Assembly: GCF_902459765.1 (NCBI RefSeq)
Contig: NZ_CABPSP010000019.1
Coordinates: 54,135 to 118,134 of the forward strand
Reading direction: 5' to 3'
DNA: 64,000 bases
DNA from: Pandoraea anapnoica
GTDB lineage: Bacteria > Pseudomonadota > Gammaproteobacteria > Burkholderiales > Burkholderiaceae
Shown in pieces: positions 18,247 through 27,522 of this stretch. How positions within the stretch are numbered: the stretch's first letter is position 1; every line of letters begins with the position of its first letter. The translations under genes were made by a program, and so were the position numbers. Under the pieces are notes generated by a model. That model saw only the letters and a program-made list of their open reading frames with translations. It made no database searches and was not told the origin of the DNA.

Positions 18247-18282
18247 AAAAACGCCACGCTAGCCTTTGCGCTACCGTGGCGT
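18247..18282 (-). terminator. Rho-independent terminator of the MFS gene
   Basis: On the minus strand ACGCCACG...CGTGGCGT with inner TAGC/GCTA pairing forms a hairpin followed by TTTTC. It lies 36 bases after the MFS stop at 18318. Confidence 0.75.
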
Positions 18283-18317
18283 CCTCCGTTCCGTTCGTCA
18301 CGCTAAACCGACAGCGC

Positions 18318-19796
18318 TCAGAAGTCTTCTGCGTCGACGTCGTAGTTCGACGGCTCCCAGCGAATCGCCAGCAACGCCAGCAAGCCGATGGCCGGGGCGA
18401 TGGCGATCACCCAGAACACTTTGGTGGCAAGCGCCGCAGCCAGCACCGGGAACAGGAACAGCGAGACGGTCGAACTGGCGCGCATCAACGTCTGGTTGAA
18501 GCCCACGCCCACGCCACGCAGCGACGTCGGGTAGCTCAGCGATGCGAACGTCATCGAATGCGCGCCCGGGCCGAAGCCCTGCCCCAGCAGGAACAGCGCA
18601 AGGAAGCCCAGCGCCCATGCCACTTCACCGGCACTGCCCGGCTTGCCGACGAGCGCCAGACCCACGAGGGCCGTCAACTGGAACGCATAGCCCACCACCG
18701 TCAGCTTCCACGCACCGACCTTCGGCACCAGACGCACACCCAGCAGACCGCCCGTAAACGCGAACAACAAGTTCAGCGCGAGCGACATCAGAATCGTAGT
18801 GAGCATCGACTGCGCGAGGAAACTGGCGATGATCACCGGCAGCCCGAACGCCACTGCGTTATACGCGAACGACGAGGCCACCGCGATGATGGTCGCGAGC
18901 GTCGTACGGCGAAGGTACACGCCTTTAAGCAGCTTGCCGTAGTTGCTCCATGCGGCCGGACGCTTCTGCGCGACGCGCTCCGCATCCTTCGCCACAACGG
19001 CATCGATCCCGTACGAACGCTTGAGAATCTTCGCCGCGCCTTCGAGGTCGCCCTGGTTGGCGGCCCACACCGGCGACTCACTCATATAGCGGCTACGCAC
19101 AGCAATGATGGCCAGCGCAGGAATCGCACCGAAGCCGAGAATGATCCGCCACAGCAGTGCACTATGCGACGCGGGCAACACCGAGTAGCACAGCAGCACC
19201 AGCAAATACGATCCGCAAATCGCCGCGTACCAGGTAGGACACCACATCGCCACCCGCGCCGCCTTGTTGCCACGTCCCTTGAGTTTCGAGAACTCGGCCA
19301 GAAACGCCATGGCGACGGGCAAATCGATGCCGACGCCCAATCCCATCACGAACCGCGCACCGGCGAGCACGTACTCGTTCGGCGCCAGCGCACAGGCGAT
19401 GGCGGCGATGACGAAGCACAGCATGTCGGCCATGAACACGCGGTAACGGCCGATCCGGTCGGTGAAGTACCCGCCGAGGAACGCGCCGACGATGGCGCCG
19501 AACGTAATAGCCGACGCCACCATACCCGTGCCAGCGGGCGTCAGTTGAAATTCGCGGGCAACGTCCTTCAATCCGAAGGCGAGCGCGCCGAGATCGTAGG
19601 CGTCGAGAAAGACACCGCCGAGGGCAATCGCCACGATCCAGCGCGCGTTCGATACGCGCGCGCCGCCCTCGTTGACGAGTTGCGCGACATCGGCTGCGCA
19701 ACGGATAACGGCCGGGGCACCGGCGCGCACGGCAGGAGATGCCGCAGAACTCGCCTGCGCGGGCGCGGCGGAAGACAGGGAAACGTCGACTGACAT
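18318..19796 (-). CDS. MFS transporter, sugar/organic-acid type
   Basis: The 491-residue inner-membrane protein has about 12 hydrophobic helices after a 50-residue soluble N-terminus. The MFS motif appears as GGYFTDRIGRYRVFM after helix 2, with the second-half relative LLGVRLVPKVGAWKL. Similar carriers move organic acids or sugars with protons; the substrate is not predictable here. MSVDVSLSS at 19796 is chosen over an upstream frame start at 19859 because the extra residues are not conserved-looking. It stands alone with its own terminator. Confidence 0.88.
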   Translation of the reverse strand: MSVDVSLSSAAPAQASSAASPAVRAGAPAVIRCAADVAQLVNEGGARVSNARWIVAIALGGVFLDAYDLGALAFGLKDVAREFQLTPAGTGMVASAITFGAIVGAFLGGYFTDRIGRYRVFMADMLCFVIAAIACALAPNEYVLAGARFVMGLGVGIDLPVAMAFLAEFSKLKGRGNKAARVAMWCPTWYAAICGSYLLVLLCYSVLPASHSALLWRIILGFGAIPALAIIAVRSRYMSESPVWAANQGDLEGAAKILKRSYGIDAVVAKDAERVAQKRPAAWSNYGKLLKGVYLRRTTLATIIAVASSFAYNAVAFGLPVIIASFLAQSMLTTILMSLALNLLFAFTGGLLGVRLVPKVGAWKLTVVGYAFQLTALVGLALVGKPGSAGEVAWALGFLALFLLGQGFGPGAHSMTFASLSYPTSLRGVGVGFNQTLMRASSTVSLFLFPVLAAALATKVFWVIAIAPAIGLLALLAIRWEPSNYDVDAEDF

Positions 19797-20262
19797 GAGA
19801 CTGAACCAGAGAAAGCGGAATGCCAAAGGTCGCGATGTTACCGCTTGGTACTGATGCAACCCAAGTGTTTTCTCGTTATATGCTTAGACGATTCCTGCGT
19901 TACACATAGCAATTCGCTCTTTTAGCGCCAAAAAAACACGCATTCATCCCAAATTTTGAGTGTTTTCCACTTGGTAGTTAAGCGTTCGCAGAGCATGACA
20001 CCACGTCTCGCCTGTTGGGAATATGATCGAGGAACACTTCGAATCGTCACGCGTGGGCCACGAGGCAGCGGCAAACCCGCTCGCCACGCCGCTCTCGGGC
20101 GGAAGCACAGTCTTTACAGTCGCTTACCTTTTCTTACAGCAAAAAGGTCTGCGGAACCCTACATTCCGCATCGTGGTCGCAACAGATGCGCACTACCGGG
20201 CACTACTGGGCAGTCACATGCCCCTACCAAGCATCAATACCTCACGCTCACGAGGACGAAAA
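19797..20262. other. Intergenic region between MFS and lipoprotein genes
   Basis: No gene is recognised in these 466 bases. The part from 19860 to 20030 is AT-richer than its surroundings. Open frames overlapping it are continuations of the lipoprotein frame without signals. It should hold the divergent promoters. Confidence 0.55.
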
Positions 20263-20790
20263 ATGAAGATCAAAGCACTTACGGGAATCAGCGCGGCACT
20301 GGCCGCCGTCATGCTCGCTGGTTGCGTGGCTCCGGGCCCGCAATATGGCTATCAGCAACAGGGCTACCAGCAGGGATATCAGCAAGGCTACCAACAGCCG
20401 GGCTATCAACAGGGGTACCAGCAGGGGTATCAGCAGCCTCCTCAGCAACAAGGTGCGCTTTACGGCACGGTTCAGTCCATCGAACAGCTGAATGGTCCTA
20501 ACAATAGCCCGAACATTCTCGGCACGGTCCTGGGTGCTGCGGCCGGCGGCCTGCTCGGCAACACGATGGGCGGCGGACGCGGACGCACCGCCACGACCAT
20601 CGCCGGCGCGGCCATCGGCGGCATCGCAGGCAACCGCATCGAGAACAGCATGGGCGAGCCGAACGTGTTGTATCGCATCACCGTGCGTCTGGACGACGGC
20701 CGTGTCGCGACCGTTACGCAAGCACCGCCGCTGCGCGTGCAGCAAGGCCAGCGTGCCGCAGTGTCGAACGATACGGTGTACCCGTACTGA
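20263..20790 (+). CDS. Glycine-zipper outer membrane lipoprotein (SlyB/17-kDa antigen type)
   Basis: This 175-residue protein starts MKIKALTGISAALAAVMLAGC with lipobox LAGC at Cys21. The mature part opens with about seven GYQQ-type repeats (residues 27-62), then a strand QGALYGTVQSIEQL, then a glycine zipper ILGTVLGAAAGGLLGNTMGG and TIAGAAIGGIAGNRIE, and a C-terminal beta segment YRITVRLDDGRVATV. The zipper half matches the SlyB/PcP family of envelope-stabilising lipoproteins. The repeats are variable-number candidates. A terminator follows at once. Confidence 0.92.
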   Translation: MKIKALTGISAALAAVMLAGCVAPGPQYGYQQQGYQQGYQQGYQQPGYQQGYQQGYQQPPQQQGALYGTVQSIEQLNGPNNSPNILGTVLGAAAGGLLGNTMGGGRGRTATTIAGAAIGGIAGNRIENSMGEPNVLYRITVRLDDGRVATVTQAPPLRVQQGQRAAVSNDTVYPY

Positions 20791-20807
20791 GCGACATTCG
20801 CAGCAAG

Positions 20808-20853
20808 CAACAACGCCCGCCGGGTTTGCGCCCGGCGGGCGTTGTTGTTTTCA
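20808..20853 (+). terminator. Rho-independent terminator of the glycine-zipper lipoprotein gene
   Basis: CAACAACGCCCGCCGGG and CCCGGCGGGCGTTGTTG form a long perfect stem around TTTGCG, followed by TTTTC. Confidence 0.92.
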
Positions 20854-20970
20854 GGCCCGACATTTATTGAGACGGGGGACGCCCGGGGGACGGCGGCCTC
20901 TCATAATTAACGGTCAGCGCGCGTCATCACACGGTCTTCGCACGTCACACGCAAAGCGAATATGACCTGC

Positions 20971-20982
20971 TAAGATACGCGC
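20971..20982 (+). promoter_or_regulatory. Candidate -10 element of the wcaJ-type gene, shared with the wzc-type gene
   Basis: TAAGATACGCGC lies 84 bases before ATG 21067. The nearly identical TAAGATATGCGC occurs at 31482-31493, upstream of the Wzc-like gene of the same locus. TAAGAT fits a sigma-70 -10 hexamer; the -35 is not clear in either. Confidence 0.4.
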
Positions 20983-21066
20983 GCAATCGGTGCGACCATC
21001 GGAGGGCCCCCGCCGTTCCGGATCTTTGTCGAGTCCGTCAGTTACCGCTACCCTTCGAATTTCGTC

Positions 21067-22482
21067 ATGTCGACTCAGACGACTTACCACCATCGGCTCT
21101 TCATGGCGATGGTCGGCGGCTTCAGCGCAGTGCTCAACGCAGGCGCCTTTTTCACCGTCCTGCGACTGAACGGACACAACCCCTATACCCCTTACGGGCT
21201 GACGCTCGTCTGCACATTGGGCGCGGCGGCGTTCATCGTCTTCGCGCGCTTTCATCTGCTCGCCAGCGCCCGCAATCTCGGATGGATGCTCGGACGCGGT
21301 GCCATGCGCTGGTGCCGCGTGCTGGTCACCGCCATCGTGTTGTTGTTCCTGACGTACGAGAGCACCGAAGACGTGCGCATGATGGTGGCCCAGTGGCTGC
21401 TCCTCGCGCTGCCTCTGCAAATGATCGGCCTTGCCGTGCTGCGTGGCATGGCACACAGCATCAACAACGCGCCCGGCAATCAGCGGCGCGCGGCCTTCTT
21501 CGGACTCGGACCCGAAGCACGCAAGCTGAATCTGCGCCTGCAACGCTCGCCGATCCTCGGCATTCAGGTCGCGGGCTATTACAACGAAGCGCCGATCACG
21601 CCGGACGACGGCGAAGTCCTCCCGCCCTACCTCGGCCGTTACGTCGACGCCGCCGCGCGCATTCAGGCCAACGAGTACGAGATCGTCTTCATCGCCATCG
21701 GTCAGCAGGACAACAAGGAACTCACAAGCGAGATCGTCAACCGTCTGTACGATTCGACGGCGGCCATCTACTTGCTGCCGGAGTTCAGCTTCCCCGGCGA
21801 CCTGCCGATGTCGAGCACCGACATCGCAGGCGTGCCGCTGCTGGCGCTACACGACGTGACTGTGCAGGGGCTGCTGCGCATGATCAAACGCGGCATCGAT
21901 CTGGTCGGCGCATCGCTGATCCTGTTGTTGCTCAGCCCGGTGATGGTGGCCGTGGCCATCGCTGTACGACTCGACTCACCCGGCCCGATCCTCTTCCGTC
22001 AGCGTCGCTACGGCGAACGTGGCGAGCCGATCGTCATTCACAAATTCCGTTCGATGCGTGTGTTGCAGCCTGAAGATGCCGCGGCTGCCGCCACGGGCGG
22101 ACTGCGTCAGGCGCATGCAGGCGACAGTCGCATTACCGCAGTCGGCAAGCATCTGCGCCGCACGTCGCTCGACGAATTGCCGCAGCTCTTCGACGTGCTC
22201 GCCGGTTCGATGAGTCTCGTCGGGCCGCGTCCGCACGCGGAAGAACATAACGAAATGTACCGGCGCGTGATTCCCGGCTACATGCTGCGCCACAGCGTCA
22301 AACCGGGGATCACGGGATGGGCGCAGATCAATGGTCTGCGCGGAGAAACCGACACGCCGGACAAGATGCAGCGGCGGGTGGAATACGACCGTTACTACAT
22401 TACGCACTGGTCGTTGTGGCTCGACATCAAGATTTTGCTCAAGACGATTCCCGTCATGGTGACGGGACGTAATGCTGTCTGA
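21067..22482 (+). CDS. Undecaprenyl-phosphate glucose phosphotransferase (WcaJ type)
   Basis: The 471-residue membrane protein has an N-terminal half with about four helices, a CoA-binding-like middle domain (AAFFGLGPEARKL), a further helix (IDLVGASLILLLLSPVMVAVAIAVRL) and the catalytic sugar-transferase domain: DSPGPILFRQRRYGERGEPI, KFRSMR, LRRTSLDELPQL, SLVGPRPHAEEH, ITGWAQINGLRGET. It attaches the first sugar phosphate, usually glucose-1-P, to undecaprenyl phosphate. It is the initiating enzyme of the exopolysaccharide locus and converges on the WecG-family gene. Confidence 0.93.
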   Translation: MSTQTTYHHRLFMAMVGGFSAVLNAGAFFTVLRLNGHNPYTPYGLTLVCTLGAAAFIVFARFHLLASARNLGWMLGRGAMRWCRVLVTAIVLLFLTYESTEDVRMMVAQWLLLALPLQMIGLAVLRGMAHSINNAPGNQRRAAFFGLGPEARKLNLRLQRSPILGIQVAGYYNEAPITPDDGEVLPPYLGRYVDAAARIQANEYEIVFIAIGQQDNKELTSEIVNRLYDSTAAIYLLPEFSFPGDLPMSSTDIAGVPLLALHDVTVQGLLRMIKRGIDLVGASLILLLLSPVMVAVAIAVRLDSPGPILFRQRRYGERGEPIVIHKFRSMRVLQPEDAAAAATGGLRQAHAGDSRITAVGKHLRRTSLDELPQLFDVLAGSMSLVGPRPHAEEHNEMYRRVIPGYMLRHSVKPGITGWAQINGLRGETDTPDKMQRRVEYDRYYITHWSLWLDIKILLKTIPVMVTGRNAV

Positions 22483-22520
22483 GGCGGTCTGAGTCGAACG
22501 GGCGCGTGGCCCGATTCGAG

Positions 22521-23336
22521 TCACTCGCGTCCGAGTTCGCGCCACTGACGCCAGCAGATGCCGATGAAACGGCGATCGTCGACGAGATAGCGACGCCACA
22601 TACGGCCGGGGTTTTGCAAGATGCGATACATCCATTCCGAACCGGTGCGCTGCATCCATTTCGGCGCACGCTTTTGCATGCCAGCAGCGAATTCGATGGC
22701 CGCCCCGACGCAGAGCATCAGACCGCCGGGCATCGTGTCGGCGTATGCCATCGCCCAACGCTCCTGCTTCGGCATGCCGAGGCAGACGAAGATGAGATCG
22801 GGGGCGAGGGCACGAACGCGTTGCGCGATGTCCTGGCCTTCGGCCCCGGTCGGATCGAACGTCATCGACGGAATCAGCAGCGTAAAGTCGAGTCCGGGAA
22901 AACGTCTCGACAAGCCTTCCGTCAGTTGGGCTTCCTGTCCGGGGCGTCCGCCGACGAAGACCGCTTTACGGCCCGACGCACGTGCGTTGTCGCACAGCGC
23001 GGGCAGCAGGTCGGCGCCGGTCACGCGCCCCGGCAGCGGTTTGCCGAACAGGCGGCTCGCCCAGACGATGGGCATGCCGTCGGCGAAAAGGAAGTCGGCG
23101 TTGCGGTATTCGCGTTTGAATTCCGGCTGCGTGTCGAGACGCACAATGTGGTCGACGTTCGGCGTGACGACGATGCGCGAGCGACCATCGCGAAGCATGG
23201 CGGTTTGCGTGAGCACCTCGACGGCGGTCTCGAACGGTACGGCGGCAATGTTCAGACCGAACAGTGCGACGTTAGGCTCGAAGACTTCGCGTACGGAAGA
23301 TGCCGGTGCAGCTTGCAGATCGGTGTCGCGGCTCAT
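22521..23336 (-). CDS. WecG/TagA/CpsF family glycosyltransferase
   Basis: A 271-residue protein of the GT26 family: VTPNVDHIVRLD, NADFLFADGMPIVWASRLFGKPLPGRVTGADLLP, the turn KAVFVGGRPG and LIFVCLGMPKQERWA are diagnostic segments. The Asp of FADGMP is the likely catalytic residue. These enzymes transfer the second sugar onto the lipid-linked primer at the membrane. MSRDTD at 23336 is preceded by AGGGG; the frame is open to 23441 without support. It lies tail-to-tail with the initiating transferase and divergent from the GMC gene. Confidence 0.92.
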   Translation of the reverse strand: MSRDTDLQAAPASSVREVFEPNVALFGLNIAAVPFETAVEVLTQTAMLRDGRSRIVVTPNVDHIVRLDTQPEFKREYRNADFLFADGMPIVWASRLFGKPLPGRVTGADLLPALCDNARASGRKAVFVGGRPGQEAQLTEGLSRRFPGLDFTLLIPSMTFDPTGAEGQDIAQRVRALAPDLIFVCLGMPKQERWAMAYADTMPGGLMLCVGAAIEFAAGMQKRAPKWMQRTGSEWMYRILQNPGRMWRRYLVDDRRFIGICWRQWRELGRE

Positions 23337-23474
23337 GACGTTTCGTACCCCTGGTATCCCTGCTTTTTTGACGTGCGACGTCCGCACGCATTCGAGAGCA
23401 GGCACGATAGTAGCAGCGCACTTCGCGCACGTCAGTGACACTTTTCACAACACGTCGCGTATTTTGAACACACG

Positions 23475-25184
23475 ATGATCCTCGACGCCAACGACATTCC
23501 TGCCGGTACCGAACTGCAAGCCGACTTGTGCATCGCAGGCGCGGGCGCGGCAGGTATCACGCTCGCGCTGGCGCTCGAAGCCAGCGGCCTCGACGTGATC
23601 CTGCTCGAGAGTGGCGGCGACGCCCCCGAGCCCGCCGTGCAACAGCTCTACACAGGTACCGTCGCCGACGCACGCCTGCATCCGCCTGCCGACAGTTACC
23701 GCGTGCGCCGCTTCGGCGGCTCGACCACGTTGTGGGGCGGACGCTGCATGCCGCTCGACGCCATCGACTTCGAAGCGCGCGACTACATGCCGCACAGCGG
23801 CTGGCCCATCGGGCTCGACGCGCTGATGCCGTGGTACGAACAAGCCAACGCGCTATGCGAAGCGGGCGAGTTCGCTTATACCGCCGAGCAGGCATTTCCG
23901 CGCGCCGATCATCCCTCGCGCCCGATGATCGGCAACTTCGAGAGCGATGTCTTCTCGACGAACACGCTTGAGAGGTTTAGTTGTCCGACGGACTTCGGCG
24001 CGCGTTACCGCAACCGTCTCGCCAAAGGTCGAGTGCGTGTAGTGCAGCACGCCAATCTCTGTCATCTGCCTCAGACGACCAACGCAACGCGCCTCGTCGG
24101 CCCCGCGCAGGTGAAGACGCTAGACGGAAAGTCCTTCACCGTCGCGGCCCGCGCGTATGTGCTGGCAACGGGCGGGCTGGAGGTGCCGCGCCTGCTACTG
24201 AACAGTCCCGGTGTCAGCGGCAACGGACTGGGGAATGCGCACGACGTCGTCGGCCGTTACTACATGAGCCATATCGCCGGGACCATCGGCACGCTCGATC
24301 TGTCGGGGGCCAGTTCCGTGTGGCACGGCTACGACGTCTCCGACGAAGGCATTTATTGCCGTCGGCGTCTCGCACTGCGCCCACAGGCGCAACACGATCT
24401 CCACGCGGGCAACTTCATCGCCCGCCTGCATCACCCGCGCATTCCGGACGCGGGGCACGGCAACGGCATTCTCTCGGCCCTCTATCTCGCACGGCCTATC
24501 GTGCCGTACGAGTATGCGAAGCGTCTGTACGGGGATGCGCCGGGCGGCGCGGGCAACTGGCTGGCGCACGCGCGCAACGTGATCACGGATGCACCCAATA
24601 CCGTGCGCTTCCTCACGCACTGGCTGACGCACCGCACGCTCGCGACGCGCAAATTCCCGTCGGTGATCGTGCGTCCGGCCAACCTGCGCTTCAGTCTCGA
24701 CTTCCACGCCGAGCAAGCGCCTGGCGAGGACAGCCGTGTGATGATCGGCGACGAACGGGATGCGCTGGGGATGCGGCGCATTCACATCGACTGGCGCTAC
24801 ACGCGGCAGGACGTTGAGACCGTGACACGCTCGCTGGCCGCGCTCGCGCAGGAGATCCACCGAACCGGCGTCGGCAGCTTCTCCTACGATCCCGCCGAAG
24901 TCGAAGCCGAGATGACGCGCTACGGCGCTTACGGGGGCCACCACATCGGCACCGCCCGCATGGGTAACGATCCGCACACGAGCGTGGTCGATGCCAATGG
25001 CCGTCTGCACGAGGCCGACAACGTGTTTATCGCGGGCGCCGCGGTCTTCCCGACGTCCGGCCAGGCCAACCCCACGCTGAGCATCGTGGCGCTCGCGCTG
25101 CGACTCGCAGACCATTTGCAGCGGCAGGCGAATGTGACCGCCCTGCCCGTTCCCGTCACCTCGACATCCTCCACCGCTATCTGA
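23475..25184 (+). CDS. GMC-type FAD-dependent oxidoreductase
   Basis: The 569-residue protein has an N-terminal FAD-binding Rossmann motif (CIAGAGAAGITLALALE then VILLESGG, residues about 17-50). The C-terminal GMC signature is GGHHIGTARMG, NVFIAGAAVFPTSGQANPTLSIVALALRL. GMC enzymes oxidise alcohols or sugars. No signal peptide is seen, so it is probably cytosolic. It is co-directional with, and 13 bases from, the epimerase gene, inside the polysaccharide locus, which suggests oxidation of a sugar or precursor. The exact substrate is unknown. Confidence 0.9.
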   Translation: MILDANDIPAGTELQADLCIAGAGAAGITLALALEASGLDVILLESGGDAPEPAVQQLYTGTVADARLHPPADSYRVRRFGGSTTLWGGRCMPLDAIDFEARDYMPHSGWPIGLDALMPWYEQANALCEAGEFAYTAEQAFPRADHPSRPMIGNFESDVFSTNTLERFSCPTDFGARYRNRLAKGRVRVVQHANLCHLPQTTNATRLVGPAQVKTLDGKSFTVAARAYVLATGGLEVPRLLLNSPGVSGNGLGNAHDVVGRYYMSHIAGTIGTLDLSGASSVWHGYDVSDEGIYCRRRLALRPQAQHDLHAGNFIARLHHPRIPDAGHGNGILSALYLARPIVPYEYAKRLYGDAPGGAGNWLAHARNVITDAPNTVRFLTHWLTHRTLATRKFPSVIVRPANLRFSLDFHAEQAPGEDSRVMIGDERDALGMRRIHIDWRYTRQDVETVTRSLAALAQEIHRTGVGSFSYDPAEVEAEMTRYGAYGGHHIGTARMGNDPHTSVVDANGRLHEADNVFIAGAAVFPTSGQANPTLSIVALALRLADHLQRQANVTALPVPVTSTSSTAI

Positions 25185-25197
25185 TCCCGTCCGCCCT

Positions 25198-26130
25198 ATG
25201 AAAGCTCGCATTCTTGTTACCGGCGCGACCGGGTTTATCGGTCGTCACATCGTGGACGCGCTCGCCGCCAGCGACTGGGCGGAGCCTATCGCCGCGTCGC
25301 GCCGTCCGGGTGCAGGCGTGCGCGTGGTCGACGCGCTGTCGGCCACCTCGCTGGGCGAAGCACTCGCCGACGTCGACGGTGTGGTGAACTGCGTTGCCGG
25401 GTCGCCGGAAACGATTGTGGCGAATGCCCGCGCACTGCGTCAGGCACTGGACGCACGCAGCACGCCGCTGCCTGTCGTCTACTTCAGCTCGATGGCCGTG
25501 TACGGTGTGGCCGAGGGGCACGTCGACGAATCCGCTGCACTCGCAGGCGCAAGTCCCTACGGTATGGCCAAAGTGGAAGCCGAGCAGGCGCTGGCCGGCC
25601 TGCCGACGGTGACGATGTTGCGTCCGGGATGTGTGTATGGCGGCGGCAGCCCGCAATGGTCCGCACGCATCGCCGAACTGCTGCGCGCAGGCCGCCTCGG
25701 TGACCTCGGTGCCGCAGGCGACGCGCATAGCAACCTCGTGCACGTGGACGACGTCGTGAAGGTCGCGCTGAACGCGTTGCGCAACCCGGCATCAGGCGGT
25801 CACGCCTACAACCTCGCCATGACCGGCTCGCCGCGCTGGAACGAGTACTTCACCGCCTACGCGATGGCGCTGGGCGCAACGCCCGTGAAGCGCATTGGCG
25901 GACGACGTCTGAAGATCGAAACGAAGCTCGTCGCCCCGGCGCTCAAGATCGCCGAAATCGCGGGACGAAAGATCGGTGTGAAGGGACTACCTGCGCCGTT
26001 GCCGCCGTCGCTCGCGCGCCTTTGGCAGCAGGACATCGTGCTCGACGGCAGTCGTGCAGAAAAGACGTTCGACCTATCGTGGACGCCCTGGCGCGATGCG
26101 GTTCAGGCGGAAGCAGCACGCGACCGGTAA
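25198..26130 (+). CDS. NAD-dependent epimerase/dehydratase (extended SDR)
   Basis: The 310-residue protein starts MKARILVTGATGFIGRHIV, an extended-SDR NAD(P)-binding motif. The catalytic YXXXK is in SPYGMAKVEAE near residue 120, with the serine in VYFSSMAVYG. It likely acts on a nucleotide sugar (epimerase, dehydratase or reductase). It follows the GMC gene by 13 bases, so both are one transcript. Its 3' end faces the flippase gene on the other strand. Confidence 0.92.
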   Translation: MKARILVTGATGFIGRHIVDALAASDWAEPIAASRRPGAGVRVVDALSATSLGEALADVDGVVNCVAGSPETIVANARALRQALDARSTPLPVVYFSSMAVYGVAEGHVDESAALAGASPYGMAKVEAEQALAGLPTVTMLRPGCVYGGGSPQWSARIAELLRAGRLGDLGAAGDAHSNLVHVDDVVKVALNALRNPASGGHAYNLAMTGSPRWNEYFTAYAMALGATPVKRIGGRRLKIETKLVAPALKIAEIAGRKIGVKGLPAPLPPSLARLWQQDIVLDGSRAEKTFDLSWTPWRDAVQAEAARDR

Positions 26131-26171
26131 GACGGTCGCTACGACGCTGCGCACGGGCGGCGATCCGTCAA

Positions 26172-27521
26172 TCAACGACGCGACAGTCGCCCCGCCGTCC
26201 ACCGCCAGAGCGTCGCGAACGGCGACACGCCGAGCAACCGACGGGCGGCCCACGCGGCGGCCGCGCCGTTCACTGCAATCGCCAGCGACGCCGCGACCGA
26301 CGCGCCGACACTGCCGCCCATCGGCGTGAGCGCCGCCAGTCCCACGAGCAACACCACGACCGACACCACGTTGATGCGCATCAGCGCGCGTGTGTGTGCC
26401 GTCATGCCGAGCAATTCGGGCATCGCAGTGAAACACGCGGCGGCGATCTGACCGAGCGCGAGCACGCGCAAAGCGCTCGCGCCATCATCGAACCCGTGAC
26501 CGAACAGCCCCAGCAGGAACTGCGGAATGACGAGCATGCCGAGCGTAACCGGCAGCGCCAGACACAACACCAGCCCGATGGCCTGCGCTGCACTACGCTC
26601 CAGCCCCGGCAAATCCTGACGCGCGTAAAGACTGGCGAATCGCGGCGCGGCCATACCGGTCACGCCGCTGATCAGAATGTTGACGACCAGCGCCAGACGC
26701 CACGCCAGTGCAAACAGGCCGGTCTCGCGCGACGACGCCACGATCCCCAGCACGATGGCCGGTGCCGACGTGATCAGCAGCTTGGTGAGTTCGAGAGAGA
26801 AGAGCGACAAACCCGGCTTGAGCAAACCGGGAATCGCGCCATGCGGCTCGCCCGCAGGCACATCGCGCAGGAAACGGCGAAGCAGCACCGCGCCTACCAA
26901 CGCAGCCACCGTGAAGCTTGCGGCCGTGAGGATCAGCGTGTTGACGACCGTGAGCTTGCCCGTCGCCACCAGCGGAATCGCTGCCACGCAGAAGACCGCA
27001 GGCCACAGCCACGAGTAGATCATCTGGCTGAAGCCCACGCGTTGCAATCCGGCGAGCGCACCGGCCACCGCCGCGCCCATGTTCTGCGGGATGAACGACA
27101 ACGCGCCCAGCATGAGCGGCACGACAAGCTCCGGCTTCTTCAGGATGTCGTTGGCAAAGAGCGCCGCCCCACCGGCGAGCAGCACAGAGACGGCGGCCGA
27201 CGCAATGAAAACGTGCGTCAGCGCGCGCCGGATCGTCGGACGCACGGCGGCGGACTCACCCGATGCGATGTCCATCGCCAACTGACGCGTGAGCGCCTGA
27301 TCCATCCCGAGACGTCCGAAGCCGGCAAGCGCCACCATCGTACTGAAGACGATGTAAAAGTTACCGGTCTCGACAACACCCAGCGCCGCCGCAATCAGCA
27401 GGTGAAAGCCGTAGCGGCTCGGCAAATCCAGCAGCCGCACCCCGAGGCTGATCACGCTGCCGCGCAGCATTGAAGCTCCGGATTTCGCGGACTGCGCGGA
27501 CTTGTTTGGCGTGTCTGACAT
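26172..27521 (-). CDS. Polysaccharide flippase (Wzx/MVF type)
   Basis: The 449-residue integral membrane protein has roughly 12-14 helices. The opening MLRGSVISLGVRLLDLPSRYGFHLLIAAALG and the later PRFASLYARQD are typical of polysaccharide exporters of the MATE/MOP group. It should flip the undecaprenyl-linked repeat unit to the periplasm. Its start ATG 27521 follows the GH44 stop by one base, so the genes are coupled. Confidence 0.88.
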   Translation of the reverse strand: MSDTPNKSAQSAKSGASMLRGSVISLGVRLLDLPSRYGFHLLIAAALGVVETGNFYIVFSTMVALAGFGRLGMDQALTRQLAMDIASGESAAVRPTIRRALTHVFIASAAVSVLLAGGAALFANDILKKPELVVPLMLGALSFIPQNMGAAVAGALAGLQRVGFSQMIYSWLWPAVFCVAAIPLVATGKLTVVNTLILTAASFTVAALVGAVLLRRFLRDVPAGEPHGAIPGLLKPGLSLFSLELTKLLITSAPAIVLGIVASSRETGLFALAWRLALVVNILISGVTGMAAPRFASLYARQDLPGLERSAAQAIGLVLCLALPVTLGMLVIPQFLLGLFGHGFDDGASALRVLALGQIAAACFTAMPELLGMTAHTRALMRINVVSVVVLLVGLAALTPMGGSVGASVAASLAIAVNGAAAAWAARRLLGVSPFATLWRWTAGRLSRR

Positions 27522-27522
27522 C

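Noticed and set aside
17931-19793. Plus-strand open frame of about 620 codons
   Set aside because: Antisense shadow of the MFS gene at 18318-19796; the product is low-complexity Arg/His/Gln-rich.
20341-20447. Repeat array resembling a short CRISPR
   Set aside because: The repeats are in-frame GYQQ codons of a lipoprotein, with no spacers of uniform length and no cas genes in the window.
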